Shown: piece after piece, positions 27,419 through 35,347 of the stretch | Numbering within the stretch: position 1 is the stretch's first letter | How the letters are laid out: the number at the start of each line of letters is the position of its first letter | Assembly: GCF_003172955.1 (NCBI RefSeq) | Contig: NZ_QGKR01000208.1 | Span: 1 to 56,445, forward strand | Source of the DNA: Micromonospora acroterricola | GTDB taxonomy: Bacteria > Actinomycetota > Actinomycetes > Mycobacteriales > Micromonosporaceae | Length of the DNA: 56,445 nucleotides | Direction of reading: 5' to 3' | The notes under the pieces: generated by a model | Database searches by the model: none | Seen by the model: only the letters and a program-made list of their open reading frames with translations | Told to the model about the DNA's origin: nothing | Made by a program: the position numbers and the translations under genes

Positions 27419-28236
27419 ACCGTCACCAGGTCCTTGAGCTGCTCGTAGCGTGCGTCGCCGATCCCGTCGACCTGGCGCAGGTCACCGACCGACCTGAACC
27501 CGCCGTGCTGGTCCCGATGGGTGAGGATGCGCTGCGCGAGCACCGGCCCGACCCCGGGCAGCGCGTCGAGCTGCGCCAGCGTGGCGGTGTTGAGATTCAG
27601 CGGCCCGGGTGCCGCCCCGCCCGCCGCCGGCCCGACGGCGCCGGCGGGTGGCGGCGGTGGCGTCACCCCGACCACGATCAGCTCCCCGTCGGTGACCTTG
27701 CGGGCGGGGTTGAGCAACGCCACGTCGACACCGGGCAGCGCGCCGCCGGCCGCCTGCACCGCGTCGGCGAGCCGGGCGCCCGCCGGCAACCGCACCAACC
27801 CGGGGCGGCGGACCTTGCCGGCGACCGCCACCACCAGCTCACCCGAGCCGGACACGCGGGGGTCGCCAGCCGAGGTGGCCGGAGCGGCCTCGCTGACCAG
27901 CGGCGCGACCGGCTCCTGCTGTGGCCTGGACCGCCAGGCCCACCCGGCGGCGGCAAGCACCACCACGGCGGCGACGACTGCCAACGCCCGCACCCCTCGC
28001 CGCCCGGGGTCGAACGCCCGGGGCAGCCGCGACCCCGCCGGAGCGGCAAGGCCGTCCCGAGCCGGAGATATGCCGGCCTCCGGCTCCGCGAGCGGCGGCA
28101 CCTCGACCAGGGGTGACAGCACGCCCACCGGAGGTACGCCCGAAAGTGGCATCCCCGTGGGCGGCTGTCCCCCAGCCGGCGGGTAGGCCAACCGGCGCAG
28201 GCGCTGGCGTACCTCTGTCTCCTCGTCGTGCGACAC
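27415..28236 (-). CDS. comEA: ComEA family helix-hairpin-helix DNA-binding protein
   Basis: A 273-residue protein: disordered N-terminus, one membrane helix at about 83-100 (VRALAVVAAVVVLAAAGWAW), an SLBB domain (ELVVAVAGKVRRPGLVRLPAG), a Pro/Gly linker, and two C-terminal helix-hairpin-helix motifs (LNLNTATLAQLDALPGVGP and FRSVGDLRQVDGIG). It binds double-stranded DNA outside the membrane and passes it to ComEC. Two perfect DnaA boxes lie 52-79 bp upstream of its start. Confidence 0.93.
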   Translation of the reverse strand: MSHDEETEVRQRLRRLAYPPAGGQPPTGMPLSGVPPVGVLSPLVEVPPLAEPEAGISPARDGLAAPAGSRLPRAFDPGRRGVRALAVVAAVVVLAAAGWAWRSRPQQEPVAPLVSEAAPATSAGDPRVSGSGELVVAVAGKVRRPGLVRLPAGARLADAVQAAGGALPGVDVALLNPARKVTDGELIVVGVTPPPPPAGAVGPAAGGAAPGPLNLNTATLAQLDALPGVGPVLAQRILTHRDQHGGFRSVGDLRQVDGIGDARYEQLKDLVTV

Positions 28237-28287
28237 GACGCGACGCTATGGCGGCGGACGCGGCGACGTGGCGCGCTGTGGCCGTCC

Positions 28288-28315
28288 TGTGGACAAGCGG
28301 CGCCACTGTGGACAA
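28288..28315. promoter_or_regulatory. Two perfect DnaA boxes between comEA and the esterase gene
   Basis: TGTGGACAA at 28288-28296 and 28307-28315 is the exact complement of the DnaA box TTGTCCACA. Both face the same way, 19 bp apart. A weaker TGTGGCCGT stands at 28277-28285. They lie in the comEA upstream region, where DnaA could control comEA-comEC (and perhaps holA) or be titrated. Confidence 0.7.
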
Positions 28316-28402
28316 CCGCCTGATCATGCGGTGTCGTGCTAGGGGTCGGCGGGTCATCCGGGTAGAACCCGATGCCGGGATGCGCGTCGGGTGCACCCAC
28401 GA

Positions 28403-28459
28403 GTTGAGGCTTTATCGCGAGGTCAGGCACTTCTCGTGGCGAAAAGCCTCAACCGAGGT
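28403..28459 (+). promoter_or_regulatory. Possible RNA switch in the esterase 5' region
   Basis: Segment a, GTTGAGGCTTT (28403-28413), is the exact complement of segment b, AAAGCCTCAAC (28443-28453), with TCGC/GCGA extending the stem inside. Segment b can instead pair with the next GAGGTTT (28455-28461) as a 7-bp hairpin with an AACC loop, which hides GAGG, the likely Shine-Dalgarno of the ATG at 28464. The two folds exclude each other. Function is inferred. Confidence 0.45.
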
Positions 28460-28463
28460 TTCA

Positions 28464-29612
28464 ATGCTACGTTTTAACCACATGAGCCAGGACATTCGAG
28501 AGTTCGTACCCGAGCCATGTGATCTTCTCGCCCTGGGCGAGCCGACCCACCAGGAGCCCGCTTTCGGCGCGGTCCGCAACAAACTCTTCGCCCAACTGGT
28601 CGAGCTCGGCTTCCGTTCGATCGCCCTCGAGACCGATCGCGTCGCCGCGTTCGCGGTCAACGACCACGTTCTGCACGGCACCGGAAACCTCGCCTCGGTG
28701 CTGAGCGAAGGCTTCTCCCACGACTTCGGCACCCTGGACGCCAACCGGCGGCTCGTCGCCTGGATGCGGGAGTACAACCAGAACCGGCCAGCGCAGGACC
28801 GCTTGACCTTCCACGGCTTCGACGCCCCGACCGAGAACACCAGCGCACCCAGCCCGAGAAGCTATTTCGAGTACGCACGCGACTATCTCCACGTCGAGAA
28901 CCTCGACATCGCCGGCATCGCCGGGGACGACCACCGCTGGAGCCGCACCGAGGCGATCCTCGACTTCGCCATGTCCATGGGCGGCACGCCCGAAGCCGAG
29001 CGGCTGCGAAGGATCGGCGAGGATCTGCTCACGAGGTTGTACGCCCGCGCACCGGAGCTGATCGCGCGGACCTCCCGCGCCGAGTGGCTACGGGCCAGGG
29101 CGCACCTCGATGCCGGCCTCGGGCTGCTCCACTACCACTGGCAGGCGGCGCAGCCCCTCGCTCAGAGCGATCGGATCCGCCTCCTGCTGACCACGCGGGA
29201 CACGTTGATGGCGCGCAATCTGCTCGACATCCGCAGCGCCGAGGCGGGGCGCGGTCCGACGATGCTCTCCGCCCACAACACTCACCTGCAACGAAACGGA
29301 AGCGCCTGGAGCCTGGGCGACATGAGCGCCGATTGGTTCGGCGCCGGGGCCATCCTCGATTCCCTGCGGATCGAGAGCTACTCCTTCATCGCGGGCAGCC
29401 TCGGGCGCAGCCAGGTTCTCAAGCTGGGCGAGCCCGAGCCGGACACCTTCGAAGGTTCCCTGCAACGCCGCATCACCGACTGGGGCCTGATCCCGGCCAC
29501 CGAGGTGTCCCCAGCTCGCACGCGCACGGACACCACCCCGCAGCAGGGCTATTTCCCGCTCGACCAGGCGACCGTCGACGGAGCCGACGCGATCATGCAC
29601 ATCACCGGCTGA
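28464..29612 (+). CDS. Erythromycin esterase family protein
   Basis: About 382 residues. GEPTHQEP (residues 25-32, with H29 and E31) and SIALETDR (E56) are the metal/active-site motifs of the EreA/EreB-like fold, and SAHNTHLQRNG near 275 provides the later His. Enzymes of the family open macrolide lactones, but many members have other, unknown esterase substrates. Start ATG at 28464 has GAGG five bases upstream; ATG at 28482 (MSQDIREF) is an alternative without a ribosome site. Divergent from comEA, in a stretch that interrupts housekeeping genes. Confidence 0.83.
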   Translation: MLRFNHMSQDIREFVPEPCDLLALGEPTHQEPAFGAVRNKLFAQLVELGFRSIALETDRVAAFAVNDHVLHGTGNLASVLSEGFSHDFGTLDANRRLVAWMREYNQNRPAQDRLTFHGFDAPTENTSAPSPRSYFEYARDYLHVENLDIAGIAGDDHRWSRTEAILDFAMSMGGTPEAERLRRIGEDLLTRLYARAPELIARTSRAEWLRARAHLDAGLGLLHYHWQAAQPLAQSDRIRLLLTTRDTLMARNLLDIRSAEAGRGPTMLSAHNTHLQRNGSAWSLGDMSADWFGAGAILDSLRIESYSFIAGSLGRSQVLKLGEPEPDTFEGSLQRRITDWGLIPATEVSPARTRTDTTPQQGYFPLDQATVDGADAIMHITG

Positions 29613-29761
29613 GGGCTGCCCTCAGAGCCCAGGAGGCAGACGAGGACGTTCGGCTCGCGCATGATCTACGAGCGCTACAGGCGCGCCCGCGACGAGTCGG
29701 ACTGAACCGCCGTCCGAGTCGTCAGCGCCTCGCCGGACCGGTTACTCGCCGCGCGACAGAC

Positions 29762-29795
29762 AAGCCCCGGCACCCATCACGGGTGACCGGGGCTT
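29762..29795. terminator. Bidirectional terminator between esterase and DUF397 genes
   Basis: AAGCCCCGG / CCGGGGCTT stem with an inner ACCC/GGGT extension. It sits 150 bp after the esterase stop and 15 bp beyond the stop of the minus-strand DUF397 gene, between convergent genes. Confidence 0.7.
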
Positions 29796-29809
29796 CTGCC
29801 TGCGTCGGG

Positions 29810-30013
29810 TCAGCTTACGGTGCCGATCTCCTTGGCGAGGTTCACGAAGCTCTGCCAGGCCGTGGGCCCGAAGGTCAACGTTCCGCCGTCACGGTCCTTT
29901 GTGTCACGGACGAGGACGACACCGGGAAGGTTGTCGGCGACCTCGACGCACGCCCCACCGTTCGAGCTGCTGCGGGTGCTGGTGCGCCAGCGGGCGCTGG
30001 TCAGGTCATCCAT
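29810..30013 (-). CDS. DUF397 domain-containing protein
   Basis: A 67-residue protein with the full DUF397 pattern: ARWRTSTRSSSNGGACVEVA, then VLVRDTKDRDGGTLTFGPTAWQSFV. These small proteins almost always accompany XRE regulators with a DUF5753 domain in actinomycetes and act as partners or antagonists in developmental control (Streptomyces WhiJ/Scr1-type pairs). The start overlaps the regulator's stop by 13 bp, so the two are co-translated. Confidence 0.9.
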   Translation of the reverse strand: MDDLTSARWRTSTRSSSNGGACVEVADNLPGVVLVRDTKDRDGGTLTFGPTAWQSFVNLAKEIGTVS

Positions 30014-30750
30014 GCTCGCGCTCTCATCAGATCGATGGTCAGGTTTCGCGGTAGCGCTACCGACCTCACGGTATCCCACACCGCCCACAACGGAGCAACG
30101 TCATTACTGATGCGCCCCGATGCCTGGTCGTCGAGATAGCCGACATCCTCACCTGCTGGTGTGCTGGCGATGACGAACGGTCCTGCTTGCCCGGGATGGA
30201 ATCCAGCCGTCAGCGGGACTACGTGAACCATGATGGCTGGCCGCTCGGCGAGCGATATCAGGTGATCGATCTGTTCGATCATGATGTCGGGTTGTCCCCG
30301 GCGTAGTGCGGCTTCGTCGATGACGAAGACGGTGAGCGGCGGACGAGGCCGATTGAACACGGCAGCCTGACGGCGAAGACGGGTCTCCACGTGCCCTTGA
30401 ATGTCGTCGCCGGCCCAGTGCCCGCTGCTCAGCACTGCTCGCGCGTACGCCTCGGTCTGAAGGAGGCCGGGTAACACGGCGGACTCGTACCACCGCAACG
30501 CGACGGCCTCGCGCTCGATGTCGGTCCACGGCCGGAACCATGCTGGTTCTCGTCGCTTGAACAGGTCGGGCCAAAGGTCCGCCTCTTCACGGCCGAGGAT
30601 CGCTGCGACCTTCGACCGATGGCGAGTCTGCGGAATACGTCCTGGGTTCGCCCACTTGGCTGCCGTCTTGGGGTCCACGCCTATCTGACCTGCGAGGCTG
30701 TCCGCCGTTTCGCCCGATGCAGACATCGCTTCAATGACCGCGTGGTTCAT
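30001..30750 (-). CDS. XRE-family regulator with DUF5753 (Scr1-type) domain
   Basis: A 249-residue protein. Residues 1-60 form a helix-turn-helix (TADSLAGQIGVDPKTAAKW); about 75-245 is the DUF5753 domain with the hallmark ALRWYESAVLPGLLQTEAYARAVL. GGGAGGA precedes the ATG at 30750 by six bases. It pairs with the DUF397 gene that follows and is divergent from three tiny genes at 30953-31649; the 200-bp gap between them should contain operators (GAACGTTC at 30765-30772 is a candidate). Confidence 0.92.
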   Translation of the reverse strand: MNHAVIEAMSASGETADSLAGQIGVDPKTAAKWANPGRIPQTRHRSKVAAILGREEADLWPDLFKRREPAWFRPWTDIEREAVALRWYESAVLPGLLQTEAYARAVLSSGHWAGDDIQGHVETRLRRQAAVFNRPRPPLTVFVIDEAALRRGQPDIMIEQIDHLISLAERPAIMVHVVPLTAGFHPGQAGPFVIASTPAGEDVGYLDDQASGRISNDVAPLWAVWDTVRSVALPRNLTIDLMRARAWMT

Positions 30751-30952
30751 CCGAATCCTCCCCGGAACGTTCTGCACGTCCACAGGAGATATTGCTACGC
30801 AGTGTGTTCGGTCCGCAACCCTTGGCAAGGTGCTTCGTAGACGGCGTGGCCGGCAGGGACCCGAACCCGGCGGACGCGTTCGTAGCGGGGCCGCCCCATG
30901 GGCGAGCACTCACCGGGGCGGCCCCTCCCACCAGCAGCATTCAGGGGAAACC

Positions 30953-31126
30953 ATGCCGAACGACAAGCCGCAGCCGAAGCCCGCGAACCCGCCACCGTCG
31001 CCACCACCGGCGTCGCCGCCTGCCCGCCCGGTCGTACCGGGTCCCATCGGGCCGTTCGTCCCGCCGTTCCGTGGCCCGGGCCGGGTCGGGAACCGCGTCC
31101 CCGATCAGCGCTGGAGGGCGCGGTGA
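30953..31126 (+). CDS. Small proline-rich protein of unknown function
   Basis: A 57-residue protein, MPNDKPQPKP followed by dense Pro runs (PPPSPPPASPPARP) and a C-terminal PFRGPGRVGNRVPDQRWRAR. No known domain. AGGGGA six bases upstream of the ATG supports translation. Its stop overlaps the next GTG (GTGA), which ties it to the two genes downstream. Probably disordered; a linker or partner-binding peptide is possible. Confidence 0.7.
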   Translation: MPNDKPQPKPANPPPSPPPASPPARPVVPGPIGPFVPPFRGPGRVGNRVPDQRWRAR

Positions 31127-31407
31127 CGGCGCCCAAAGTCCGATCCGGTGACGTCCTGCTCCTGAGCCGCGCGGCAAGCCCGCAGTTCTTCCGGCCCATC
31201 ACGGTCCGGGTCATTCGGGTGCTGGACCGGGCCACGTACGACGGCTGGCTCTGGATCGACGCCTACCAGCTCGGGCGTGATGGCCTGGCGCTGGCCCGGC
31301 GGTCCCTGTACTTCATGCCCGAGGGTGCGCAGTTGGTGGTCACCCCTGCGGTGGTCCCGGGACGCCGCCGCCCGGTCGGCCGGACCCCAGTGCGGGTGGG
31401 CGGATGA
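31123..31407 (+). CDS. Small protein of unknown function in an overlapping trio
   Basis: A 94-residue protein: VTAPKVRSGDVLLLSRAASPQFF, then ITVRVIRVLDRATYDGWLWIDAYQLG and FMPEGAQLVVTP. The beta-rich pattern with conserved-looking aromatic residues suggests a small folded domain. I do not recognise the family. GTG start overlaps the previous stop, and its own stop overlaps the next ATG (ATGA). Confidence 0.75.
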   Translation: MTAPKVRSGDVLLLSRAASPQFFRPITVRVIRVLDRATYDGWLWIDAYQLGRDGLALARRSLYFMPEGAQLVVTPAVVPGRRRPVGRTPVRVGG

Positions 31408-31649
31408 CCGGCCGCTCGGAACACCCCGTGATCACGCCGTCGTGGCGCTGCCGAACCTGCGGGATCGCCTGGCCCTGCTCGGCGGCGAAGCTGCGTCTCC
31501 TCGGCGAGTACCGCGGTGACCGCCCGGCCCTGCTGGCCCGCCTGGCGTCCCTCCAGGAGGAAGCCGCCCGCGACCTCACCGCGCTGAACCCGAGCAACCC
31601 GCCCGCCAACCTGACGGACCGCTTCGTCGACTGGGCTCGTGCCCGCTGA
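31404..31649 (+). CDS. Small CxxC-containing protein of unknown function
   Basis: An 81-residue protein. SWRCRTCGIAWPCSAAK near residue 13 has three cysteines (C-x-x-C-x-x-x-x-x-C) suggestive of metal binding, followed by a helical stretch LLGEYRGDRPALLARLASLQEEAARDL. The start ATG overlaps the previous stop. Together the three genes look like one translationally coupled cassette facing the XRE regulator. Similar short proteins recur beside such regulators in actinomycetes, but their role is not established. Confidence 0.75.
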   Translation: MTGRSEHPVITPSWRCRTCGIAWPCSAAKLRLLGEYRGDRPALLARLASLQEEAARDLTALNPSNPPANLTDRFVDWARAR

Positions 31650-31690
31650 CGGAGAAGCGGCCCGCGCGTGAGCCGCCCGAGGTCACGAGG

Positions 31691-32464
31691 TCAGCGGGCC
31701 TCCGGGTCGAGACCGAGCACGGCTCGTCCCCCGTCCACCGGCAACGTCACCCCGTTGATGAAGCTCGCCGCCGGTGACAGCAGGTACAGGACGGCCTCCG
31801 CCACCTCGTCGGCCCGCCCGATCCGGCCCACCGGGTGCAGCCGGGTCAGCTCGGCGTCGATCCACTCGGCCTGGGTGGGCTCCTGCGCGGCCAGGAAGTC
31901 GGCGTGCCGCTCGGTGGCGATCGAGCCGAGCGCGACCGCGTTGGCCCGGATGCCGTGCCGCCCGTACTCGACGGCCAGCGCCCGGGTCAGGCCCTCCACG
32001 GCGGCCTTCGCCGTCGAGTACGGCAGGGCCCCCGACACCGGCCGGTGGGCCTGGTGCGACGAGACGTTCACGATTGCCCCTCCCGTGCCGGCGGCCAGGA
32101 ACCGGCGGACCGCCACGGCAGCGCCGACCACGGCCGGGCGCAGGTTCTGTCCGATGAGGTCCACCACCGCGTCGGCCGACGTCGAGTGCAGCGCCGCGTC
32201 CCGGAAGACCGCCGCGTTGTTCACCCAGCCGTTCAACGGCGCGGCCCGCTCCGCCAGCTCGGCGGCGCGCTCGGCCACCCGCTCGTCGCCGGCGTCGCCG
32301 ACCACCGCGACCAGTCGGTCGGCGGCCGGGTGCCCGGCCAGCCAGCCCAGCGCGTCGGCGTCACGCTCCATGACGACGACGGTCGCACCCGTCGCCGCCA
32401 GCCGTTCCGCCACGGCCCGGCCCACACCACGGCCGCCTCCGGTCACCACGTACGACCTGGGCAC
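31691..32464 (-). CDS. Short-chain dehydrogenase/reductase
   Basis: A 257-residue classical SDR: TGGGRGVG cofactor motif at residues 8-15, NNAA, catalytic Ser in VNVSSHQ, and YSTAK as the Tyr/Lys pair. Classical tail FINGVTLPVDGG. Substrate unknown. GTG start. It begins three bases after the degV stop, in the same direction, so it is probably the last gene of the nadD-rsfS-phosphatase-degV operon or was added to it with the neighbouring accessory DNA. Confidence 0.9.
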   Translation of the reverse strand: MPRSYVVTGGGRGVGRAVAERLAATGATVVVMERDADALGWLAGHPAADRLVAVVGDAGDERVAERAAELAERAAPLNGWVNNAAVFRDAALHSTSADAVVDLIGQNLRPAVVGAAVAVRRFLAAGTGGAIVNVSSHQAHRPVSGALPYSTAKAAVEGLTRALAVEYGRHGIRANAVALGSIATERHADFLAAQEPTQAEWIDAELTRLHPVGRIGRADEVAEAVLYLLSPAASFINGVTLPVDGGRAVLGLDPEAR

Positions 32465-32467
32465 GGC

Positions 32468-33322
32468 TCAGCCCTCCGGTCGTCGGTGAACGACCACGCA
32501 GGCCAGCCCCGGGCCGGCGTGCGCGGCGACGACGGCGCCCGCCTCGGAGACGTACGTGTCGTGCAGCCGGTCACCCAGCCGCTCGGTCAGCGCGGCGAGC
32601 AGCGCCTCGGCCCGCTGCGGCGCGGCCAGGTGGTGCACCCCGAGGTCCACCTCGTCGGTCCCGGCCGCCTCGACGGCCAGGTCGACCAGCCGGGCCACCC
32701 CACGGCTGGCGGTGCGTACCTTCTCCCGCAGCACGATGGCCCCGTCCGGCATGTGCATGATCGGCTTGACCGACAGGGCGGTGCCGAGCAGCGCCTCGGC
32801 CGCGTTGATCCGGCCGCCCCGGCGGAGGAACTCCAGCGTGTCGACGTAGAACCAGACGGTGGTCCGGGCGACGGCGGCGAGCGCCGCGTCGCGTACCCCG
32901 GTCAGGTCTGCGCCGGCCGCGGCGGCGGTGGCGGCCGCGATGGCCGGGAAGCCGAGCCCCATGCCGGCCGAGCGGCTGTCCACCACCTCGACCCGGCCGT
33001 CGAGGTCGGCGGCGGCCAGTTGGGCCGCCTCGACCGTGCCGGACAGGCCGGCGGAGAGGTGCACCGAGACGACGCCGTCGGCGCCGGCGTCGAGCAGCCG
33101 GCGGTACGTCTGGGCGAACTGCTCGGGCGCCGGACGGGAGGTGCTTGCCGTGACCCGCCGGCCACTCAGGGCCAGGGTGGCGTCGGCCGGGTGGGTCTCC
33201 ACCCCCTCCAGTCCCTCCGCGCCGTTGAGCACGACGGTCAACGGGACGACGGTCAGCCGGTGCGCCTGCACCAGCTCGGGCGGAAGGTAGGCGGTGGAGT
33301 CGATGACGACCGCGACGGGCAT
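32468..33322 (-). CDS. DegV family fatty-acid-binding protein
   Basis: A 284-residue DegV/FakB-type protein: VVIDSTAYLPPEL at the start, TSRPAPEQF with the lipid-headgroup Ser/Thr, LSAGLSGT, and DTLEFLRRGGRI. Such proteins bind fatty acids and can present them to a FakA kinase. ATG start at MPVAVVIDS. It lies 86 bp after the phosphatase gene in the same direction. Confidence 0.93.
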   Translation of the reverse strand: MPVAVVIDSTAYLPPELVQAHRLTVVPLTVVLNGAEGLEGVETHPADATLALSGRRVTASTSRPAPEQFAQTYRRLLDAGADGVVSVHLSAGLSGTVEAAQLAAADLDGRVEVVDSRSAGMGLGFPAIAAATAAAAGADLTGVRDAALAAVARTTVWFYVDTLEFLRRGGRINAAEALLGTALSVKPIMHMPDGAIVLREKVRTASRGVARLVDLAVEAAGTDEVDLGVHHLAAPQRAEALLAALTERLGDRLHDTYVSEAGAVVAAHAGPGLACVVVHRRPEG

Positions 33323-33408
33323 GACCGGCACGCTAGCCGATCGAGGCGCCGAACGCCGAGGCCCGAAGGCACGCGGGGCGGCGGGGATCGGCCGGGACGG
33401 GACGGCGC

Positions 33409-34038
33409 TCAGACGGCGTCGACGACGGCGGGGGCGGTGACCAGGCCAACGTTGTGCCCCCGGAGCTGCCAGCCCCGGACGTCGTCGTGCCGCAGCTCGG
33501 TCCAGTGGCAGTTGGCCAGTGAGCCGATGGTGCGCAGCACGCCCGGGCCCCAGCCGAGCAGGTGACCCACACCCTGCCGGGAGCCGCCACCGTGGGTGGC
33601 GATCACGACGGTGCCACCGGGCGCCGCGTCGGCCGCCTCCTGGAGCGCGGCCGCGACCCGCTGACCCAGGTCGTGCAGAGGCTCCAGATCCGCGCCCGGG
33701 GACGGGTCGCCGGCCCGCCAGCGGGCGTACTCGTCGGGGAAGCGCTCGGCCACCTCGCTGAGGTACAGGCCCTGCCACCGGCCGAAGTGCCGCTCGCGCA
33801 GCCGCGCGTCGCTGCGGACCGGCAGCCCGGTCAACGCGGCGAGCGCGGCGGCGGTCTCCGCGGCGCGGCTCAGGTCGCTGGACACGATGGCGTCGGGACG
33901 CAGCGACGCGAGCAGCGGGGCGGCGGCGCGGGCCTGGTCACGACCCAGCTCGTTGAGGGGTACGTCGGTCTGGCCCTGGACCCGGTTGGCGGCGTTCCAG
34001 TCGGTGTTGCCGTGCCGCCAGACGATCAGCCGGGTCAT
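33409..34038 (-). CDS. Histidine phosphatase family protein
   Basis: A 209-residue phosphoglycerate-mutase-like protein. RHGNTDWN at residues 8-15 has the phosphorylated His, NELGRDQA follows, and THGG near 149 gives the second active-site His. In actinomycetes the gene between rsfS and degV is a small-molecule phosphatase of uncertain substrate (glucosyl-3-phosphoglycerate phosphatase is one candidate). The start overlaps the rsfS stop by four bases (ATGA). Confidence 0.93.
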   Translation of the reverse strand: MTRLIVWRHGNTDWNAANRVQGQTDVPLNELGRDQARAAAPLLASLRPDAIVSSDLSRAAETAAALAALTGLPVRSDARLRERHFGRWQGLYLSEVAERFPDEYARWRAGDPSPGADLEPLHDLGQRVAAALQEAADAAPGGTVVIATHGGGSRQGVGHLLGWGPGVLRTIGSLANCHWTELRHDDVRGWQLRGHNVGLVTAPAVVDAV

Positions 34039-34442
34039 TCGGCTGCGGCGGACCCGCTGGCGTCGGCCTCGACCAGGTCGCGGTCGACGAACGGGATCGT
34101 CGGGCAGTCCTTCCAGAGCCGGTCGAGCCCGTAGAACTCGCGCTCCTCGGTGTGCTGGACGTGCACCACGATGTCGACGTAGTCGAGCAGCACCCAGCGG
34201 CCGCCACGCTCACCCTCGCGCCGCACCGGCTTCGCCTTCTCCGGCAGCTCCAGCAGGCGCTCCTCGATGGCGTCGACGATGGCCAGCACCTGACGCTCGT
34301 TGGGGGCGGCGGCGAGCAGGAACGCGTCGGTGATGGCGAGCTGGTCGCCGACGTCGATGATGGTGATGTCCTGCGCCTTCTTGTCGGCGGCGGCCTGGGC
34401 GGCGGCGATCGCCAGCTCGTGAGCGCGTTCGGAAACTGTCAC
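34035..34442 (-). CDS. rsfS: Ribosome silencing factor RsfS
   Basis: A 135-residue RsfS/Iojap protein: the ADKKAQDITIIDVGDQLAITDAF core and WVLLDYVDIVVHVQH motif are typical. It binds uL14 on the 50S subunit and blocks subunit joining in starvation. GTG start at 34442 has GAAGGAG seven bases upstream, which rules out the 14-codon longer frame. nadD-rsfS is a conserved pair. Confidence 0.95.
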   Translation of the reverse strand: MTVSERAHELAIAAAQAAADKKAQDITIIDVGDQLAITDAFLLAAAPNERQVLAIVDAIEERLLELPEKAKPVRREGERGGRWVLLDYVDIVVHVQHTEEREFYGLDRLWKDCPTIPFVDRDLVEADASGSAAAE

Positions 34443-34552
34443 CGTTCTCCTTCGATCAACCGTGCGATCCTCCAAGCGTCTCATACCCGGCGTCGTCCCG
34501 ACTTGTCAGTTCTGGTCGATTAGCCGCATGAATGGTGCCGAACCGGGCGCGT

Positions 34553-35149
34553 TCAGCGCTGATACAGCCGCCGCTTGGCGATGTACTGCACCACACCGTC
34601 GGGCACCAGGTACCAGACCGGCTCACCCCGAGCCACCCGGGCTCGGCAGTCGGTCGACGAGATGGCCATCGCCGGCACCTGGATCAGGCTGACCGTGTCC
34701 GCCGGGAGGTGATCGTCGGTCAGCGGGAAACCGGGCCGGGTCACCCCGATGAAGTGGGCCAGCTCGAAGATCTCGTCCAGGTCCTTCCACGACAGGATGC
34801 GTTGCAGGGCGTCCGCGCCGGTGATGAAGAACAGCTGCACCTTGGGGCCGTACTCGGCGTGGAGGTCGCGCAGCGTGTCGACCGTGTACGTCGGCCCACT
34901 CCGGTCGATGTCCACCCGGCTGACCTGGAACCGGGGGTTGGAGGCGGTCGCGATGACCGTCATGAGGTACCGGTCCTCGGCCGGGCTGACCGGTTCGTCG
35001 GCCTTCTGCCACGGCTGCCCGGTGGGAACGAAGACGACCTCGTCCAGGCCGAACCGGTCGGCCACCTCGCTGGCCGCGACGAGGTGCCCGTGGTGGATCG
35101 GGTCGAAGGTGCCACCCATGATCCCGATCCGCCGGATATCTTCCTCCAC
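34553..35149 (-). CDS. nadD: Nicotinate-nucleotide adenylyltransferase
   Basis: A 198-residue Nad[13 protein letters not shown] (residues 12-23) is the nucleotidyltransferase motif with the HxGH-type site, and [10 protein letters not shown] near 170 is the C-terminal ISST motif. It makes nicotinate adenine dinucleotide in NAD synthesis. GTG start at [13 protein letters not shown]; a later ATG at MGGTF would remove the first beta strand. It leads the operon nadD-rsfS-phosphatase-degV. Confidence 0.94.
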   Translation of the reverse strand: MEEDIRRIGIMGGTFDPIHHGHLVAASEVADRFGLDEVVFVPTGQPWQKADEPVSPAEDRYLMTVIATASNPRFQVSRVDIDRSGPTYTVDTLRDLHAEYGPKVQLFFITGADALQRILSWKDLDEIFELAHFIGVTRPGFPLTDDHLPADTVSLIQVPAMAISSTDCRARVARGEPVWYLVPDGVVQYIAKRRLYQR

Positions 35150-35304
35150 CCCGTGATCGTAGGCCGGGCGCTTCGGCGGCCCGCCCCGGCCCGGCGACGG
35201 GCCCACCTGCGACCGTCCCGGGTCGATCACCAGGGGTGTCGCGGCCGACGCGCGCGGGGCGTGCGGCGCGTCCGAGGGGGTCGCGGTGCGACGACTCTCG
35301 CGCA

Positions 35305-35322
35305 TATACTCGTCTACGAGTA
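35305..35322 (+). promoter_or_regulatory. padR promoter -10 with overlapping palindrome
   Basis: TATACT at 35305-35310 is a near-consensus -10 box. The palindrome TACTCGT-CT-ACGAGTA (35307-35322) overlaps it, so a repressor bound there would block the promoter. It lies 25 bp upstream of the padR start, the usual place for PadR autoregulation. Confidence 0.65.
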
Positions 35323-35347
35323 ATCGCCTGCGAGAACGGAGGGCGTC

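Noticed and set aside
25049..27448. 799-codon open frame opposite comEC
   Set aside because: Exact mirror of comEC; composition RRQHGP-rich, no motif, no ribosome site.
29661..29705. Short frame MIYERYRRARDESD downstream of the esterase, perhaps a recombinase fragment
   Set aside because: Only 14 codons, no ribosome site at the right distance and no recognisable motif.
30820..30880. GACCCGAACCCGG resembling a tRNA T-arm near the XRE gene, as a possible att site
   Set aside because: No acceptor, D or anticodon arms can be built around it on either strand, and no integrase or direct repeat is near.
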